This document shows, one piece after another, positions 34,428 to 45,767 of a stretch of DNA of 64,000 bases. Position 1 is the first letter of the stretch. Every line of letters begins with the position of its first letter. Origin of the DNA: Pachyseris speciosa (taxonomy: Eukaryota; Cnidaria; Anthozoa; Scleractinia; Pachyseridae); NCBI GenBank assembly GCA_016490735.1, contig JAEMWC010000008.1:285001-349000 (forward strand), written 5' to 3'. The notes beneath the pieces were generated by a model. That model had not been told where the DNA came from, did no database searches, and was given only the letters and a program-made list of their open reading frames with translations. Position numbers and translations under genes: made by a program.

Positions 34428-35117
34428 ATGGCGTCTCAAGCAAGGCCTTTCCACGATATGTACGATCTCAAGGAAGAACTTGGGAGAGGCGCCTTTAGTA
34501 TTGTTCGAAAATGCGTGCTAAAGGAGGGCAAAGTCGAATTCGCGGTGAAAATTCTCGACACACGGAAGATGACCTCCCGTGACATCCAGAAAGTTGAACG
34601 CGAAGCACGGATTTGCCGGTCTCTGAAACATCCGAACATCGTACGCCTACACTCCAGTGTTCTTGAGGAAGGTTTTTATTATTTAGTATTCGATCTAGTC
34701 ACAGGTGGAGAGCTTTTTGAGGAGATAGTGGCCCGAGAATATTACAGCGAGGCAGACGCTTCGCACTGCATAGAACAAGTGCTGCAGAGCATTCAGCATT
34801 GTCACCAACATAACGTTGTTCACAGAGACTTGAAACCTGAAAATCTTCTTCTCGCCAGCAAGGAGAAGACAGCTGTTTGTAAACTAGCAGATTTTGGACT
34901 AGCAATCGAAGTGGATAACAATAAATTGGGATGGTTTGGTTTCGCTGGGACCCCAGGTTATCTATCACCAGAAGTTCTGAAGAAGGAGCCTTACAACAAA
35001 CCAGTAGATTTGTGGGCTTGTGGGGTTATACTTTACATTCTACTCGTTGGCTACCCACCATTTTGGGACGAGGATCAGCAGAAATTGTACAGTCAAATCA
35101 AGGCTGGGGCATACGAT
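34428..35117 (+). CDS. CAMK2: CaMKII-like kinase, exon 1 (catalytic domain)
   Basis: Calcium/calmodulin-dependent Ser/Thr kinase of the CaMKII family. This exon encodes residues 1-230 from [19 protein letters not shown]. Visible kinase features are the Gly loop GRGAFS (19-24), ATP-binding Lys41 in FAVKIL, catalytic [10 protein letters not shown] (132-141), DFGLA (155-159), the GTPGYLSPE activation segment (174-182) and [20 protein letters not shown]. It ends at GAT followed by GTAAGT, a perfect phase-0 donor. An in-frame upstream ATG at 34239 would add 63 residues of non-kinase sequence; I prefer the start at 34428 because it matches the family N terminus. No nonsense or frameshift is seen here. 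One exon holding about 90% of the kinase domain is unusual for an animal CaMKII gene, suggesting intron loss or a partly processed copy. Confidence 0.93.
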
Positions 35118-36529
35118 GTAAGTAAATAAACAACGGTGTATTTTATTTTTATTTCTTAATGTGATCCCCGTAGCACACGCACGTACGTAAATTTAAAAGC
35201 CACATTGTACGCGAATTTTCTTGTTATGCATCGATCGTTATGGTGTATTCAAATTCTTTATTTGACGATCGAGTTAGCGACTAAATGGGGGACGCGGCTG
35301 GTGTTTATATGGAAGATAAACGACGCTCTCCGTTTTCCATTTTTTGTGTTCACGCCCAGTCCAATTTGGAAAACTTTAACCCGTCTTATTTTTACTGAAT
35401 AAATGATACATTACTCCCTGTGGAGTGTAGCATATTGCGATCGCTTAACATTATACATCAAAGGAATGAATTATTTTGTGGTTTGAAGGCCTTCGTAGCT
35501 CTAATTATGGAGTTATTATTCCTAAAAACACCTGGTTTGATAAGAGTGAGGTAAATTATGGCAAGAAAATTATTGTTTGCACACTGATTGAAGCCGAATA
35601 TATAAATGACGCAAATGGTTAACGATTCAATTTTTGAAGAAGATATTTTGAGGCAAATTTCAAGATGTTGCAAGCGATTAATTTCTGGGAAACCTCCCCA
35701 ATTTGTATAGGCTTGATCGGAACAATGGAAATAGAGGCGGAGATGAATGGCTGCATATATTCGGTAATTGGGACTCGAATTTTGACTGTGAATTAGGCCC
35801 AAAATATTGTTTTAATCTTTGTTGGAGAGAATGGCAGGTTGTAACAATAGAGGTTCATTTTAACCACTGATGCAAAAGCATCAGCGTGGATAATGAGCAA
35901 CGAATTACTTTCAGATAAAATTTCATTCACGTCCTTAATGATCGCAGATGCATTCAAAATTGTAAAGGACTGATATGAGTGTACATAAAGTTCAGTTAGT
36001 TATTGCTGCTGTGTACTCCGTCTTATTAATTTCGAGAGTGACGTAATTATCATTTGCTTGCAAGCTGGAGTTTGATTGTCAGTAATTTCAAAGGCAGTGA
36101 GTGGATAATATTGGAAATCATCAACAGGACAAGTGCTGTACATTGTCTTCCAAAAACTTGATCACAAATCAGTCGAAGTTTTGATTTTAGTAATTTTAGG
36201 CAAATCTTTTCCATTTGCCCAAAATGGGGTTAAGTAATGTTTGGTTTTTGCTGACTAAAGCTACATTACTTCTGGCAAATTAGAATTGGAAATCTTATTT
36301 CACAAGTAAGGGAGTTAGTTCGAGTTCAATTCCTAAATAAACTTTGGTGTTGCATCAGTGGGGGTGTGTGAAAACAAATTTGGTTTGGCAGAGTTGATAA
36401 TGTAGATTTCAGTGCTGACATTTCTCTTCCTCAAGTCATTCTTTGATGAGGGGATATTACATGAAACATCACCACTCAAATCTCTCTGTGGTGGCCAATC
36501 TACCTTTATCAACTCTGAATGAAATATAT

Positions 36530-37848
36530 GTGAATGATCATTGCAGTTATGAACACTACTTAATGACACATCACCTTTGATCCAATGTGCTCCTTTGTTT
36601 TTGTTTTGAAATTGTGCTTAAATGAGGCCTCTGATTGGTCAATTATTTTTATCGGGCTTTTGAGCTGGTTCATCACGCCAAGTTGTCGCTTGTTGTCAGT
36701 TTCGCAGAGCAAATGGCATGTTTCTCCATTTTTTTTTTCATTGGAACATGAACAAGCTGTTCACAAGTTTAAAATCAAAACAGCAAAGTATTGAACAATC
36801 CATTATTGATAAAACTCACTGATTATTTTGCAGAGGATGGTGACAAAATATCCACAAGAAAACATTTATTGCTATGTAATGGTTTCTAATTTGCAGTAAG
36901 AAAAATATTCATACATTCTCATTCAGTTATCCTGTCCTTTCCCTTTATACTGTGTTCAAAATACAGTCAACCATACAGCTGGACATTAAAAGGAGGAAAA
37001 TGTTGAGCTCCGCATTAAAACACAGGAGGAAACAAAAGCGGTGTAATCCTCTTCGATCATGGAGAACTCAGTGAGAAAGAGAAATTAATTATCACGCAGT
37101 TTAGGCTTCCTTGCTAGGAGAGGTCTAGCAGGGAAAGTTTAGGCAAGCTGCGAACTGAACTTAAAGCTAGAATGCCTGATGGAGCATAAAAATAGCAGTC
37201 AATAGAGACTTAGCTAGTGACAAGTCAGTTTAAAAACACTGAAGAGTTGACCAAAGCTGCAGAACCCATTACACAAACTGACCCTGAGGTAAAACATCAA
37301 ACATATGCAGAAAGCAGTTCTCCAGACATAATTTTTAATACTCACCATCAAATCAGTTTCCAAATCGTACTAAGTTGGCTCCAAAAAGTGCAGCGAATTC
37401 TTGAAGGCTCCAAGGTAAAAAGTACCAAACTAGAACAACGAGTCACTCTAAATCCTCCATGAACCTCACCTTGATATAAAGCAATACTGCGGAGTTACTG
37501 CTACCAACTATTGCCACACTGACTCTTTTGACTTTAAACGGGCTAAAATTTACATGCAAAAAAAAATTCCCAAAATAATACAAGGAAAATTAAGAAGAAT
37601 AAACAGAGAACATATTTACAGTCATAAATTTGGCAATTTGTTCACGATGCAATAAAACAAGAGTTATAAAACAACGGCTTTGAAGTCTGAAGTCTAAGTA
37701 ATTTCATGTTACATAAAATTCCAGAATTAACAGTTGCAGAAAGTGGTACTTCAAGGGTGATAATGGGCCTTTAAGCAGTAGTAAAAATAAAGCCTGAAAA
37801 GAAATTTCTTATTAATAAGTAGTGTTCATAACTGCGATGATCATTCAC
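36530..37848. repeat. Two inverted arms of a tRNA-cored-type repeat, 1.3 kb apart
   Basis: GTGAATGATCATTGCAGTTA (from 36530) continues to GAACACTACTTA. It is the reverse complement, with one or two changes, of the segment ending at 37848 (TAACTGCGATGATCATTCAC). Just before the right arm is TAAAGCCTGAAAAGAAATTTC, the hairpin typical of the 33.5-kb element. The GATCATYGCAGTTATGAAC word is a diverged form of GATCCTCGCAGTTGTGAAC there. The 1.25 kb in between is not obviously repeat. Confidence 0.6.
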
Positions 37849-38116
37849 TTATTCATTTTTTACTCCACAGTTCAAATATATGATTATTCTCGCATTTATC
37901 AACTCTGTTGATAAAACAAAATTCATTTCACAAATAAGTATTCTGTGACCGTTATAGTATGTTATGGCCAAGGGATCTTTTTTTTTTTCATTTAGTAAAA
38001 AAATGTTATGTTTTTCATTTTGCATTAAAACATCATTGCATTCTGGCAGCCACAAAAGTGCTCCTTTTTAGCTCATGGATGACGTAGTCATGCCATGAGG
38101 TATGGGAGGCACTCGA

Positions 38117-38141
38117 TGTCACTCACTCACTCACTCACTCA
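38117..38141. repeat. (TCAC)n microsatellite
   Basis: Six tandem TCAC units. Confidence 0.9.
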
Positions 38142-40343
38142 ATTCTGATTAATTTCTTCATTAAACTTGGATGAAACATTTCTTCTGTCCCTCCCCTGGT
38201 AAGTATTGTATTTGTCCCCAGAGTCCTCTTTGCCCAAGGTTTGCAAGTTTCAGGGGGTAGTAGAAATGCATAGATTCTTGCTCAACCGTTTATGTATCAT
38301 GACTCTATCATGAAGTGAATAATGGCTTCGATCAGAGCATGTGAAGATTGAAAATCGGATGATTTTTCATCCTATCCTCTTGATTATACTTTTGTGGAGT
38401 TGGAAAGTTGAAAGCTATTATGATTAAGTACACACAAGCTGTGATAACTTAAGATGGAAATCGACGAAATTTGCACGTTGATATCTTAAAAGCGATGATG
38501 AAATTGCTGTTCCTATAGATGACTTTTCTTGTCACCCGGCGGAAGAAGCAGGAAGGAATGAATTCGTTTGAGCAAAGGATTGGAACAATCAGCAATGAAT
38601 TGAATCCCCCATCGCGTGATGAGTACTGCGTGTTGTTGCATATCAGGTTAAAGCTAGCTTAGATCTTACGTTTGACGCAACATACATTCCCCTCACAATT
38701 GCCACAGTGAATCAAACATAAACAAAGTAACCAGCAGAACTTTTCTACCAAAAACCCGTTTTTAGACATGAAACACATTTGTCTTGGGAGAAAAATATGA
38801 TTGATTTTACTGCTTAGACTGAGAAAGCCATGTATTGGATTCATATAGAAAAGGAGATCGCAAATTTCTGAAATGTCTGAAATAGCTTCAATGGTATGTA
38901 AATGAAATGGCCGTGGTATTCTGAAATCTAGCCACCAAAACAGCAATATTGTTCAGAAAGTCTACCGGTATATCCTTTAGCTTAAATAAACGACCAGTAA
39001 TAAAATTATTTTTGAAAGTATTTTTGAAACAGTCACAATGCTGTAACATAGCTGCAGATTTCTTGAGGTCATATGTTTTTCGGGATGTCACACAACGCTC
39101 TCTTTGATGGGAGGTTGCGTCAAGGGTGAGAATAAATCCGTCACAATAATAAGTTTGATAGACTCTGGGAAAGAGGTTGCATTACTTGTCAAATGCAGGT
39201 TGCAGTTAGTGTAGCAAGTTGCATCCATGAGCTAGCTCACAGGAGCCTTTGATTTTCTCTCAAATGGGTTGTTACTTGCAAAGTTCAAGCCCAAATGATA
39301 TGTTGCTAATTTCAGTGAACTATGTCTTGTAACATTGTCAAGTGAAATGAACATACCGTATCCAAGTTATAGCTGATTGCGTCCATGCCTAATATTTCGC
39401 GCTGGATAATTGAGGTCGGATATACATGAATGTGTGGGTACTACTGTTGGTTGTAAATTGATGCTGTGCAGTCTAGGCATGAATGAGTCAACTGCAGGTT
39501 GAATGCTTGAATACAAAATGTAGTAGATTATGTCAAAATTTTGGAATACATGTATGTTGTCACAAGCATGAACACCAGAGATTAGATTTTGAAGGGTATA
39601 ACATTGGGCTACTTTGCTCGATTCCTACCTCAAGTCAATGGGAAACACACATGAAAAATACTTTCCAGAAACAAAACTGGACATTTTGAGAAACAGACCA
39701 CTGGTCTGCAGTTTAAAATAATTTACCTTATAATCATTCATTGATGTGCCTGATCTATGATTTCCCAGATTATTTGCCATTTTCACCATACTTGTTTTAA
39801 AAAGGGCTGGGATTTTGGTAAATTCACGAGTTAGCATGTGCATTTTCACATCTTGACCAATTAGGCCCCAAAAAGGGAACGATTTCAAGCCACATTAATG
39901 TTATGAGAATAATTCAATTTTTAATTTTTTTTTAATTCTTTTTAATTCCAGGCTAGTGGAATGCATCTTAAGGCTCAGGGGATTTGAAACAGTGTTGAAA
40001 AATTGAGCTTACATGCTAGGATTGTGTGTTACACATGATCCTACAAAATGATTTTTGCACATATTTACCTATTTTATAACTTGAGTACTCAGTATTGGCC
40101 AGTGCAGAAACTCTGTTAATTTGCTACAAATAAAGAAGAATTTCATAGTGCATTTTACCTGTAGTCTCAAATCTACGCTGAATGCTGTCAGTAAAATAAT
40201 AACAATAATAATTAAAACTAAGAAGCATGATTTTCCATCGTGTACACAATAAAATGCGCTTTACAATAAATTAAAAGATAAAGTATGAAAAGTAAGAGAA
40301 ACAAAATCATGAAATTTTGCTACAGACTCTCCCCTTTAAAACC

Positions 40344-40426
40344 AACTAGGTTCAAGTAACACATCATGCATACTACAGAACAATTATTGTTCTGTGGTAT
40401 GAATGACGTGTTACTTGAACCTAGTT
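40344..40426. repeat. 83-bp hairpin-forming palindrome
   Basis: AACTAGGTTCAAGTAACAC and GTGTTACTTGAACCTAGTT are perfect inverted arms. The centre ACAGAACAATTATTGTTCTGT-type core is itself palindromic. The whole 83 bp folds with only a few mismatches. It lies 22 bp upstream of a tRNA-like sequence. Confidence 0.85.
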
Positions 40427-40448
40427 TAATGGCCTAAGCTCTCACAAG

Positions 40449-40518
40449 TCTCATGTAGCTCGGTGGTGGAGCATCCACACTAGTAATCATCAGGTTGAGG
40501 TTCAACTCTGAATGAGAG
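40449..40518 (+). pseudogene. tRNA-derived sequence
   Basis: TCTCATG pairs with AATGAGA at six of seven positions. The D arm TAGCTCGGTGGTGGAGC is well formed. A box-B-like GAGGTTCAACTCTG follows. The anticodon stem does not close. It is followed by CTCAGATTTTTTT, recalling the hairpin plus T-run behind the other tRNA-like cores. Confidence 0.5.
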
Positions 40519-40973
40519 AACTCAGATTTTTTTATGTGTGTGACACCAAAAAAAATAACATCTTTTGTTTTTTTCACCATGCTTAACTCCCAGGGGTCGA
40601 CCAGCATTTAAATTCTCTTTACAATAAATTATTTTAGTATGCTGTCGAGCAGAGCAGTTATAAGAATTAAGAAAATAATCGATTAGTGGATAAGGTCTTG
40701 ATATAACACCAAATTCTCAGGAATAGTCAATAAATAAATCTATGATAATCGGTCAGAAGAATTAGCTTTCAGATCTTGGGAGTAAAAGAGTTAAAATTTA
40801 CCCTCTCACTTACTCCTAACTGAAAATCAATTTGTGATTTTCATATTGCAATGGTTTAACTAGAAAGCCAACTTGTTTCGTTCCAGCCACCTGTTGACTC
40901 TTGGCTAGTGGTGTCATTGTGTATAAGGTTTTTTTTTTTTTTTACATCATCTAATTATCACAAGGCAGAAGCC

Positions 40974-41312
40974 ATGTCTGTTTCTAACGAAGCTAGAAAT
41001 TTCAAGCTATTGCCTGTATTGTTGGAGATTTCACAACAAAAGTGGAACCAGAAAGTAAATGATCAGATTTTTAGGTCAAAATGGAAACTAGAGGACATAT
41101 ATTTTGCAAAATATTTACTTCTTGAGGATGAAGATAGCACTCATCCATTTTGGCAAGTGATCAATGACCTATACTCGCCTAAAGGATTTTGCACTCACAT
41201 GGGCAAGTGGACGAGCTCTAATTTCCACCCCCAAGAAAGAATACCCACAAACATGTACTCAGAGATGGCCAATCTTCGGGCTATGAGCCAGCCCCTCAAA
41301 AGAAGGACATAG
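40974..41312 (+). CDS. Unrecognised 112-codon open frame inside intron 1
   Basis: It begins MSVSNEARNFKLLPVLLEI and ends MSQPLKRRT. Composition is protein-like and it is preceded by a T-run and CACAAG, which could be a splice acceptor. No domain, signal peptide or membrane segment is visible and I know no relative. It may be a chance frame, a remnant of a mobile gene or an alternative exon. I list it only because it is long for this AT-rich context. Confidence 0.15.
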   Translation: MSVSNEARNFKLLPVLLEISQQKWNQKVNDQIFRSKWKLEDIYFAKYLLLEDEDSTHPFWQVINDLYSPKGFCTHMGKWTSSNFHPQERIPTNMYSEMANLRAMSQPLKRRT

Positions 41313-41768
41313 ATTGCATATTTTTGTAAATGCCCCAAGGGGCACAAGGCAAATTTAAATTATGAGCCACCAAACACCTTAAAAATATTTGGATTGCATG
41401 ATGCCCATCCTCAAGACCTTTAAGTTTGAATAAGTTTGGTAACTGGGTGTCCATGTAGTATGTCTGTTGTGAACAAAATTGTACAACTTGACATGACCTA
41501 TAATTGATTAAAAAAAAACTGGGCATCTGGACACCTGGACATACTTTATTTGCCACTAGGGCTTCATTCTCTTTTGCTTCTGTCCCCTGATATCCTGTAA
41601 GTTTATAAGTCCTCCTCTGAATTTATCTAATTCAATTTATATTTACTAATGCTTTTGTGCACACATGCACTCTTAAGCTACTTATTCAGTGATATTGTTG
41701 CCAATTTAAAGTAAACCGTTGTACTTCATCTTGTACTTAATTTTCTTCACTTGATTGTTATGTCACAG

Positions 41769-41891
41769 TTTCCATCACCAGAGTGGGATAGCGTGACACA
41801 GGAAGCAAAAGAACTCATCAACAAAATGCTCACCGTGGACCAAAGTGAAAGAATCACTGTAAATGAAGCTCTTAAACATCCTTGGATAGTG
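41769..41891 (+). CDS. CAMK2: CaMKII-like kinase, exon 2
   Basis: Residues 231-271, from [17 protein letters not shown] to EALKHPWIV, complete the C-lobe of the kinase domain. The exon is exactly 123 bp, phase 0 at both ends, preceded by GTCACAG and followed by GTATGT. The sequence is close to the family ([20 protein letters not shown]) with no disruption. It directly continues exon 1 with no missing residue at the AYD/FPSPEW join. Confidence 0.93.
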
Positions 41892-42913
41892 GTATGTTAT
41901 TTGATGTATAAGTCCTCATAATTTAATTTAATTTAATCCATTTTTACCGCATACCATATAAATATACATACACAAGTTAGCAGCGAGGAAGGACACGCAT
42001 CAGCCCTAAAATCAGTGCGCACATGATTCGTACTGTTCGTAACAATTCTACATTGTTGTAGAGAGAATTTCTTTAAATGCAGTATATTTTTTCCTTTAAT
42101 GTCTTTTTCAAAACCTATTATTACAATTTCCTCTATTTTTGTGTGCGTGCTTATTTAATTACTTAGTACAAGCAATATTTTGTTGTGTACCCGGGTGCTG
42201 AAATTACTTGAAAGGTATATGTAGATATTCCATAATTAACTAAAATTGAAGAGTTACTTTTTGCCACTTAAAAGCATTTCTTCAACGGATTTCCATTTAT
42301 TGCAGAAAGAAATAATTGTATTAGAATGTTTTTCATTTTCTTTATTTATTTTCGAGAATTCTCTTAAAGTTGCTACTCAATGGCGTACAGCTCCAGAAAT
42401 TGTTCTTTCCTAGAATTATTATGTACAATGTACATAATTGACTACTTCCATCCCCTCTTTCAAAAAGTAAAGACCCTATGCAAAAATGGTTGCCTTTGAA
42501 TTACTCTATCATTCGTCTTCAAAATACATGTAGCCTGACTAACCTCATTTTTTGATATCAAAGTTCTAAAGAATTCACTAACCCAAGCAAGGTTAGTGAG
42601 GCTATTTTGAATGTGAACAAAAGAATACATGTAGTTTAATGGAAGCCATTTTTGCACAAGGTTGCAGCTGTATGATGTGTTGTGTGTGGTTACATTCGTT
42701 TTCATACCTTTTTTCTGATCAAGTTTGTTGGTAGATGTTGTGTACTTCGTAGAGGCATCTTTTTGTCATTTTAAAGTGGTTACCAACAATTTGTGAACTA
42801 CTGGGTCATCCAAAAGGACTGTTGAGTTCAATCAAAGAATAGCCAGAATTTAAGCCTTTGAAATTATTTAAAATTCTGGCAAGCTTTCAAGTCAAGAGAT
42901 CCTAAAGCTTGAA

Positions 42914-43096
42914 ATACACCTTATTCCAAAATGGTGGCCAATTTATTATTCTTTTGTTTGCATGTTAATTAGCCCTCTTTGCCTCATTTCCAATTCAAAA
43001 GTCTTGTATTTTGTACATGCCGACGAGGCAAAGAGGGTTAAATAACATGTAAACAAAAGAATAATAAAGTGGCTGCCATTTTGGAATAAGGTGTAT
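42914..43096. mobile_element. Palindromic MITE, ATACACCTTATTCC family
   Basis: Perfect ends ATACACCTTATTCCAAAATG / CATTTTGGAATAAGGTGTAT. It is 183 bp and matches the copy at 18667-18851 along its full length, including the ATGTTAATTAGCCCTCTTTG block and its mirror. TA sits at both boundaries. Confidence 0.9.
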
Positions 43097-43854
43097 GAAC
43101 AATTTTCTTATAAAGGCTCAATAAACTTTGGTGGACGTGAGTTTGCAAATCGTGTGTGCAAAGTTAAAAACTGCAGTATCCTGTTTAACAACACCTCTTA
43201 TTTTTAACGTGCTTGAAAACAATGTCATAATGGAAAAATAATAAAATCAGATAAACAAACAATCAAATATCTTTAATTAGATTGACCCTGTTCAACAGAA
43301 GAAGCGATTACTTGAGTCTTAATTTGCTTTTGATATATTTGGAGCCCAACATTTCGTGTTCACTGCATCAATGTGACCAACTTTTGATAATTTATGAACA
43401 CATTTTTATGGCCACCAGTACAAAAGATGGGACGATTTTGAAAAATTATAGTTTGCTTGAGTCCCTTAATTCACAGTTTCACAAGACCTAAGAAAACCTT
43501 CAGGCTGAAACTGCGGCGCTAAAAGCTGAAATAACAGTCATGATAGTTTTCGACTGTGGTTTACAATATGTACGACTTTTCAGGGTTAGAGTTGTACGTT
43601 AAAACTTTCTTGTGGGTTTAATAGTAGCTAGGAAGAAGGGAAGCTTACCTTGAGTCCTTCTTCTGTTCCTGAAACCTTTTAGCGATGAGGGATTGCTTGG
43701 CAGTAGTCTAGTGTATGCACAAAAAATGCGACATGCAGTTCTCTTTATTATTCTGTCTTCTCAGACAGTGGCATGCGCGCGCATCTTTGTCGTGCTTCTT
43801 GCAAGTCTGTGTTTGATTGGCTATTGAGAGTCCTGAAATAATGTCAACTTCCAA

Positions 43855-43856
43855 CA

Positions 43857-43883
<27 letters not shown>
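43855..43883. repeat. Poly(T) tract
   Basis: A run of about 27 T. Confidence 0.9.
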
Positions 43884-43890
<7 letters not shown>

Positions 43891-43982
43891 TTTGAATTTT
43901 TTTCGTTGCTTTGTTTGATGTTCGTTGCCGCTGCTTTTGAGGGTTTGATTTCTTGGAAATAAAAGAAGTACATAACCGCCGA

Positions 43983-44053
43983 CCGGTTAGTTGTTGAGTG
44001 GTAGAGCACCGGACTAGCGTGCGGGAGGTCGTGGGTTCAAACCCCTATTGACT
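43983..44053 (+). pseudogene. tRNA-derived sequence
   Basis: A D-arm-like TTGAGTGGTAGAGCA, an anticodon loop CTAGCGT (AGC at 34-36, U33 kept), AGGTC, and a box B-like GTGGGTTCAAACCCC are at tRNA spacing. The acceptor, D and anticodon stems are poorly paired. This is a tRNA-Ala-like relic or SINE head. Confidence 0.45.
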
Positions 44054-44080
44054 GACAGGAAAGTGTTCAAGGGGGTGATG

Positions 44081-44470
44081 CACGAGGCAATTTTATACGC
44101 CGATCGTCGGCGTAAATCGCCTGGTGTGCCCGCGATTTTCGCCGATCGCCGCGATCGGCGTATAAAATCGCCGGTATCTGGCATGTCAGATGTCGGCGAT
44201 TAAATTCATTCGCCTAGTGTGCCCGTTCCCGCGATTTTATGCGCTCATCGCTGCGAATCGCAAGTGAAGTCAACAATCAGATTTGGCGATTTTATCACAT
44301 AACTTTTCAAAATGGCCGACAACAACGACGCGTGATTTTGGACAGAGGAAAAGAAAACAATTCTGATCAAAAAATCGCCTAGTGTACCCACGTCAATCGT
44401 CAGTGAATTGATTTTTGCTGGCGATCAAATTTGCAGCGATCGGCGTATAAAATCGCTTAGTGTGTCGTAA
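44081..44470. mobile_element. MITE with ATTTTATACGCCGATCG subterminal repeats
   Basis: Left CAATTTTATACGCCGATCG and right CGATCGGCGTATAAAATCG are inverted. Further copies of CGATCGGCGTATAAAATCGC (about 44150-44170) and of CGCCTAGTGTGCCC/CGCCTGGTGTGCCC occur inside. A small start-like segment at 44310-44385 reads MADNNDA, a stop, then FWTEEKKTILI. It looks like the beginning of a MADF/Myb-like transposon protein left behind in a deletion derivative (inference). Confidence 0.75.
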
Positions 44471-45767
44471 GCTTTAGGGACCGAGCGCGGGGCACTTAAA
44501 GAAAGAAAGTCCTTTATTACACTCCACAACTTTTATTTTACGTATATTGTTTACTGAAATATGCGGTTATTCGAAAGAGTCATAAAAACGTGCAAACAAT
44601 TTCCTCTCATATAGGGTACGTACGTTCAAGATTTTCCTTCTCCAACTTTCAAGCGATCACTTTAGTTGCATTTGACCAAACACAAAAGCAATCCGCATTG
44701 CACCTGTTCTTGCGGCGAAACGTACTTACTTAAAGTGGAATCCGTCAATGTACTATTCGAGCCGCTGATAAACTCGATCAGATTCATTGTCATGTAAATT
44801 TTCAGTGTCCCAAATTAAAAGCGTCGAAAAAGTTCGAATTCTTAGTGTGTAAAATATCTGTACAAATATATAATTATCCAGCTCTCACGTGGAGTTAAGT
44901 GTGCATTTGTTGTCAGGTAAAATGAAATTTTAGTCAGTCAGGTTTGCTTTTGATATTCTTATATCTAGGCATATTTTGGCTCATGACTATAACTGCCATA
45001 CAACTCGCCGGGATTTTTTTTCTTTTTTCGTTCCCCCTCAACATAAACTCTCCCAAAAAAAATAGTCCATTTTATTCTACAGCACAACAGTGTTTATTAG
45101 CTGTTCTAAAAAATAGCAATAAGCAATAGTTAAGAGATAAGATCTTGACAAGTGCTTTATAGCTTTATATTTGTATTGCGACCGCCGAATAGGGAACACT
45201 TACTTACAATTTCAAATTTTTAGCAAATTCTTACTGCAGATTTGCATTTCGTCTCAGCGCTTTCTTAGATTCTTTTATATAATTATCGAAACCAAATAGA
45301 TTCAGAAAAGGCGTTTCAAATTAATCGCTTCCTCCTCGTTTTCTCGAGTTCCTATTTTGCATTTCAACAAAAATAACCCCTGTTTCTTGAGGCCTATTTT
45401 CCCCAGTTAATGGCGCTTTTTTCAAGTTTCTGGTTAATTGTTCCAAGTGCGTCGTGGTCGAGATATTGACTGGCTGTCGTCTATTGTTTGCGCACCTGCT
45501 TTTCAAGCCCAACTCGTTGTTATATGGAAAACTTTCTTTCCTTGGGCTGCCTTTGTTAGTTTGGCGTGGGGATGCTTCTGACAGAGATATACCGGCGGTT
45601 AATCGCACATTTTTCCTGACCTGTGACAGCAGCCCGAGAATAATAGTCAGTGTTTTTGTTTCAGTTGTTATATAAAACACTTTTGTTTGGTTTACTCTTG
45701 GCGCTAAACTTGTTTTCCATGCAGCGCACTGGATCGAAACTTGATCTTTCTCAATATTGATTTTCAG

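Larger units (their letters stand above)
35118..41768 (+). other. Intron 1 of the CaMKII-like gene
   Basis: A 6.65-kb GT-AG phase-0 intron. It contains inverted fragments of a tRNA-cored-type repeat (36530-36562 and 37816-37848), a (TCAC)n tract (38117-38141), a hairpin plus tRNA-like sequence (40344-40518) and a 112-codon open frame at 40974-41312. No further kinase exon was found; the protein reads directly from AYD to FPSPEW across it. Confidence 0.85.
41892..45767 (+). other. Intron 2 of the CaMKII-like gene
   Basis: A 3.9-kb phase-0 intron, GTATGT to TTTTCAG. It contains a CACCTTATTCC MITE (42914-43096), a T-run (43857-43883), a tRNA-like sequence (43983-44053) and a CGATCGGCGTATAAAATCGC MITE (44081-44470). 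A 152-codon minus-strand frame at 45321-45779 shows no domain and overlaps exon 3, so it is not called. Confidence 0.85.

Noticed and set aside
34436..34968. Minus-strand frames of 67 and 89 codons
   Set aside because: Antisense shadows of the conserved CaMKII exon 1.
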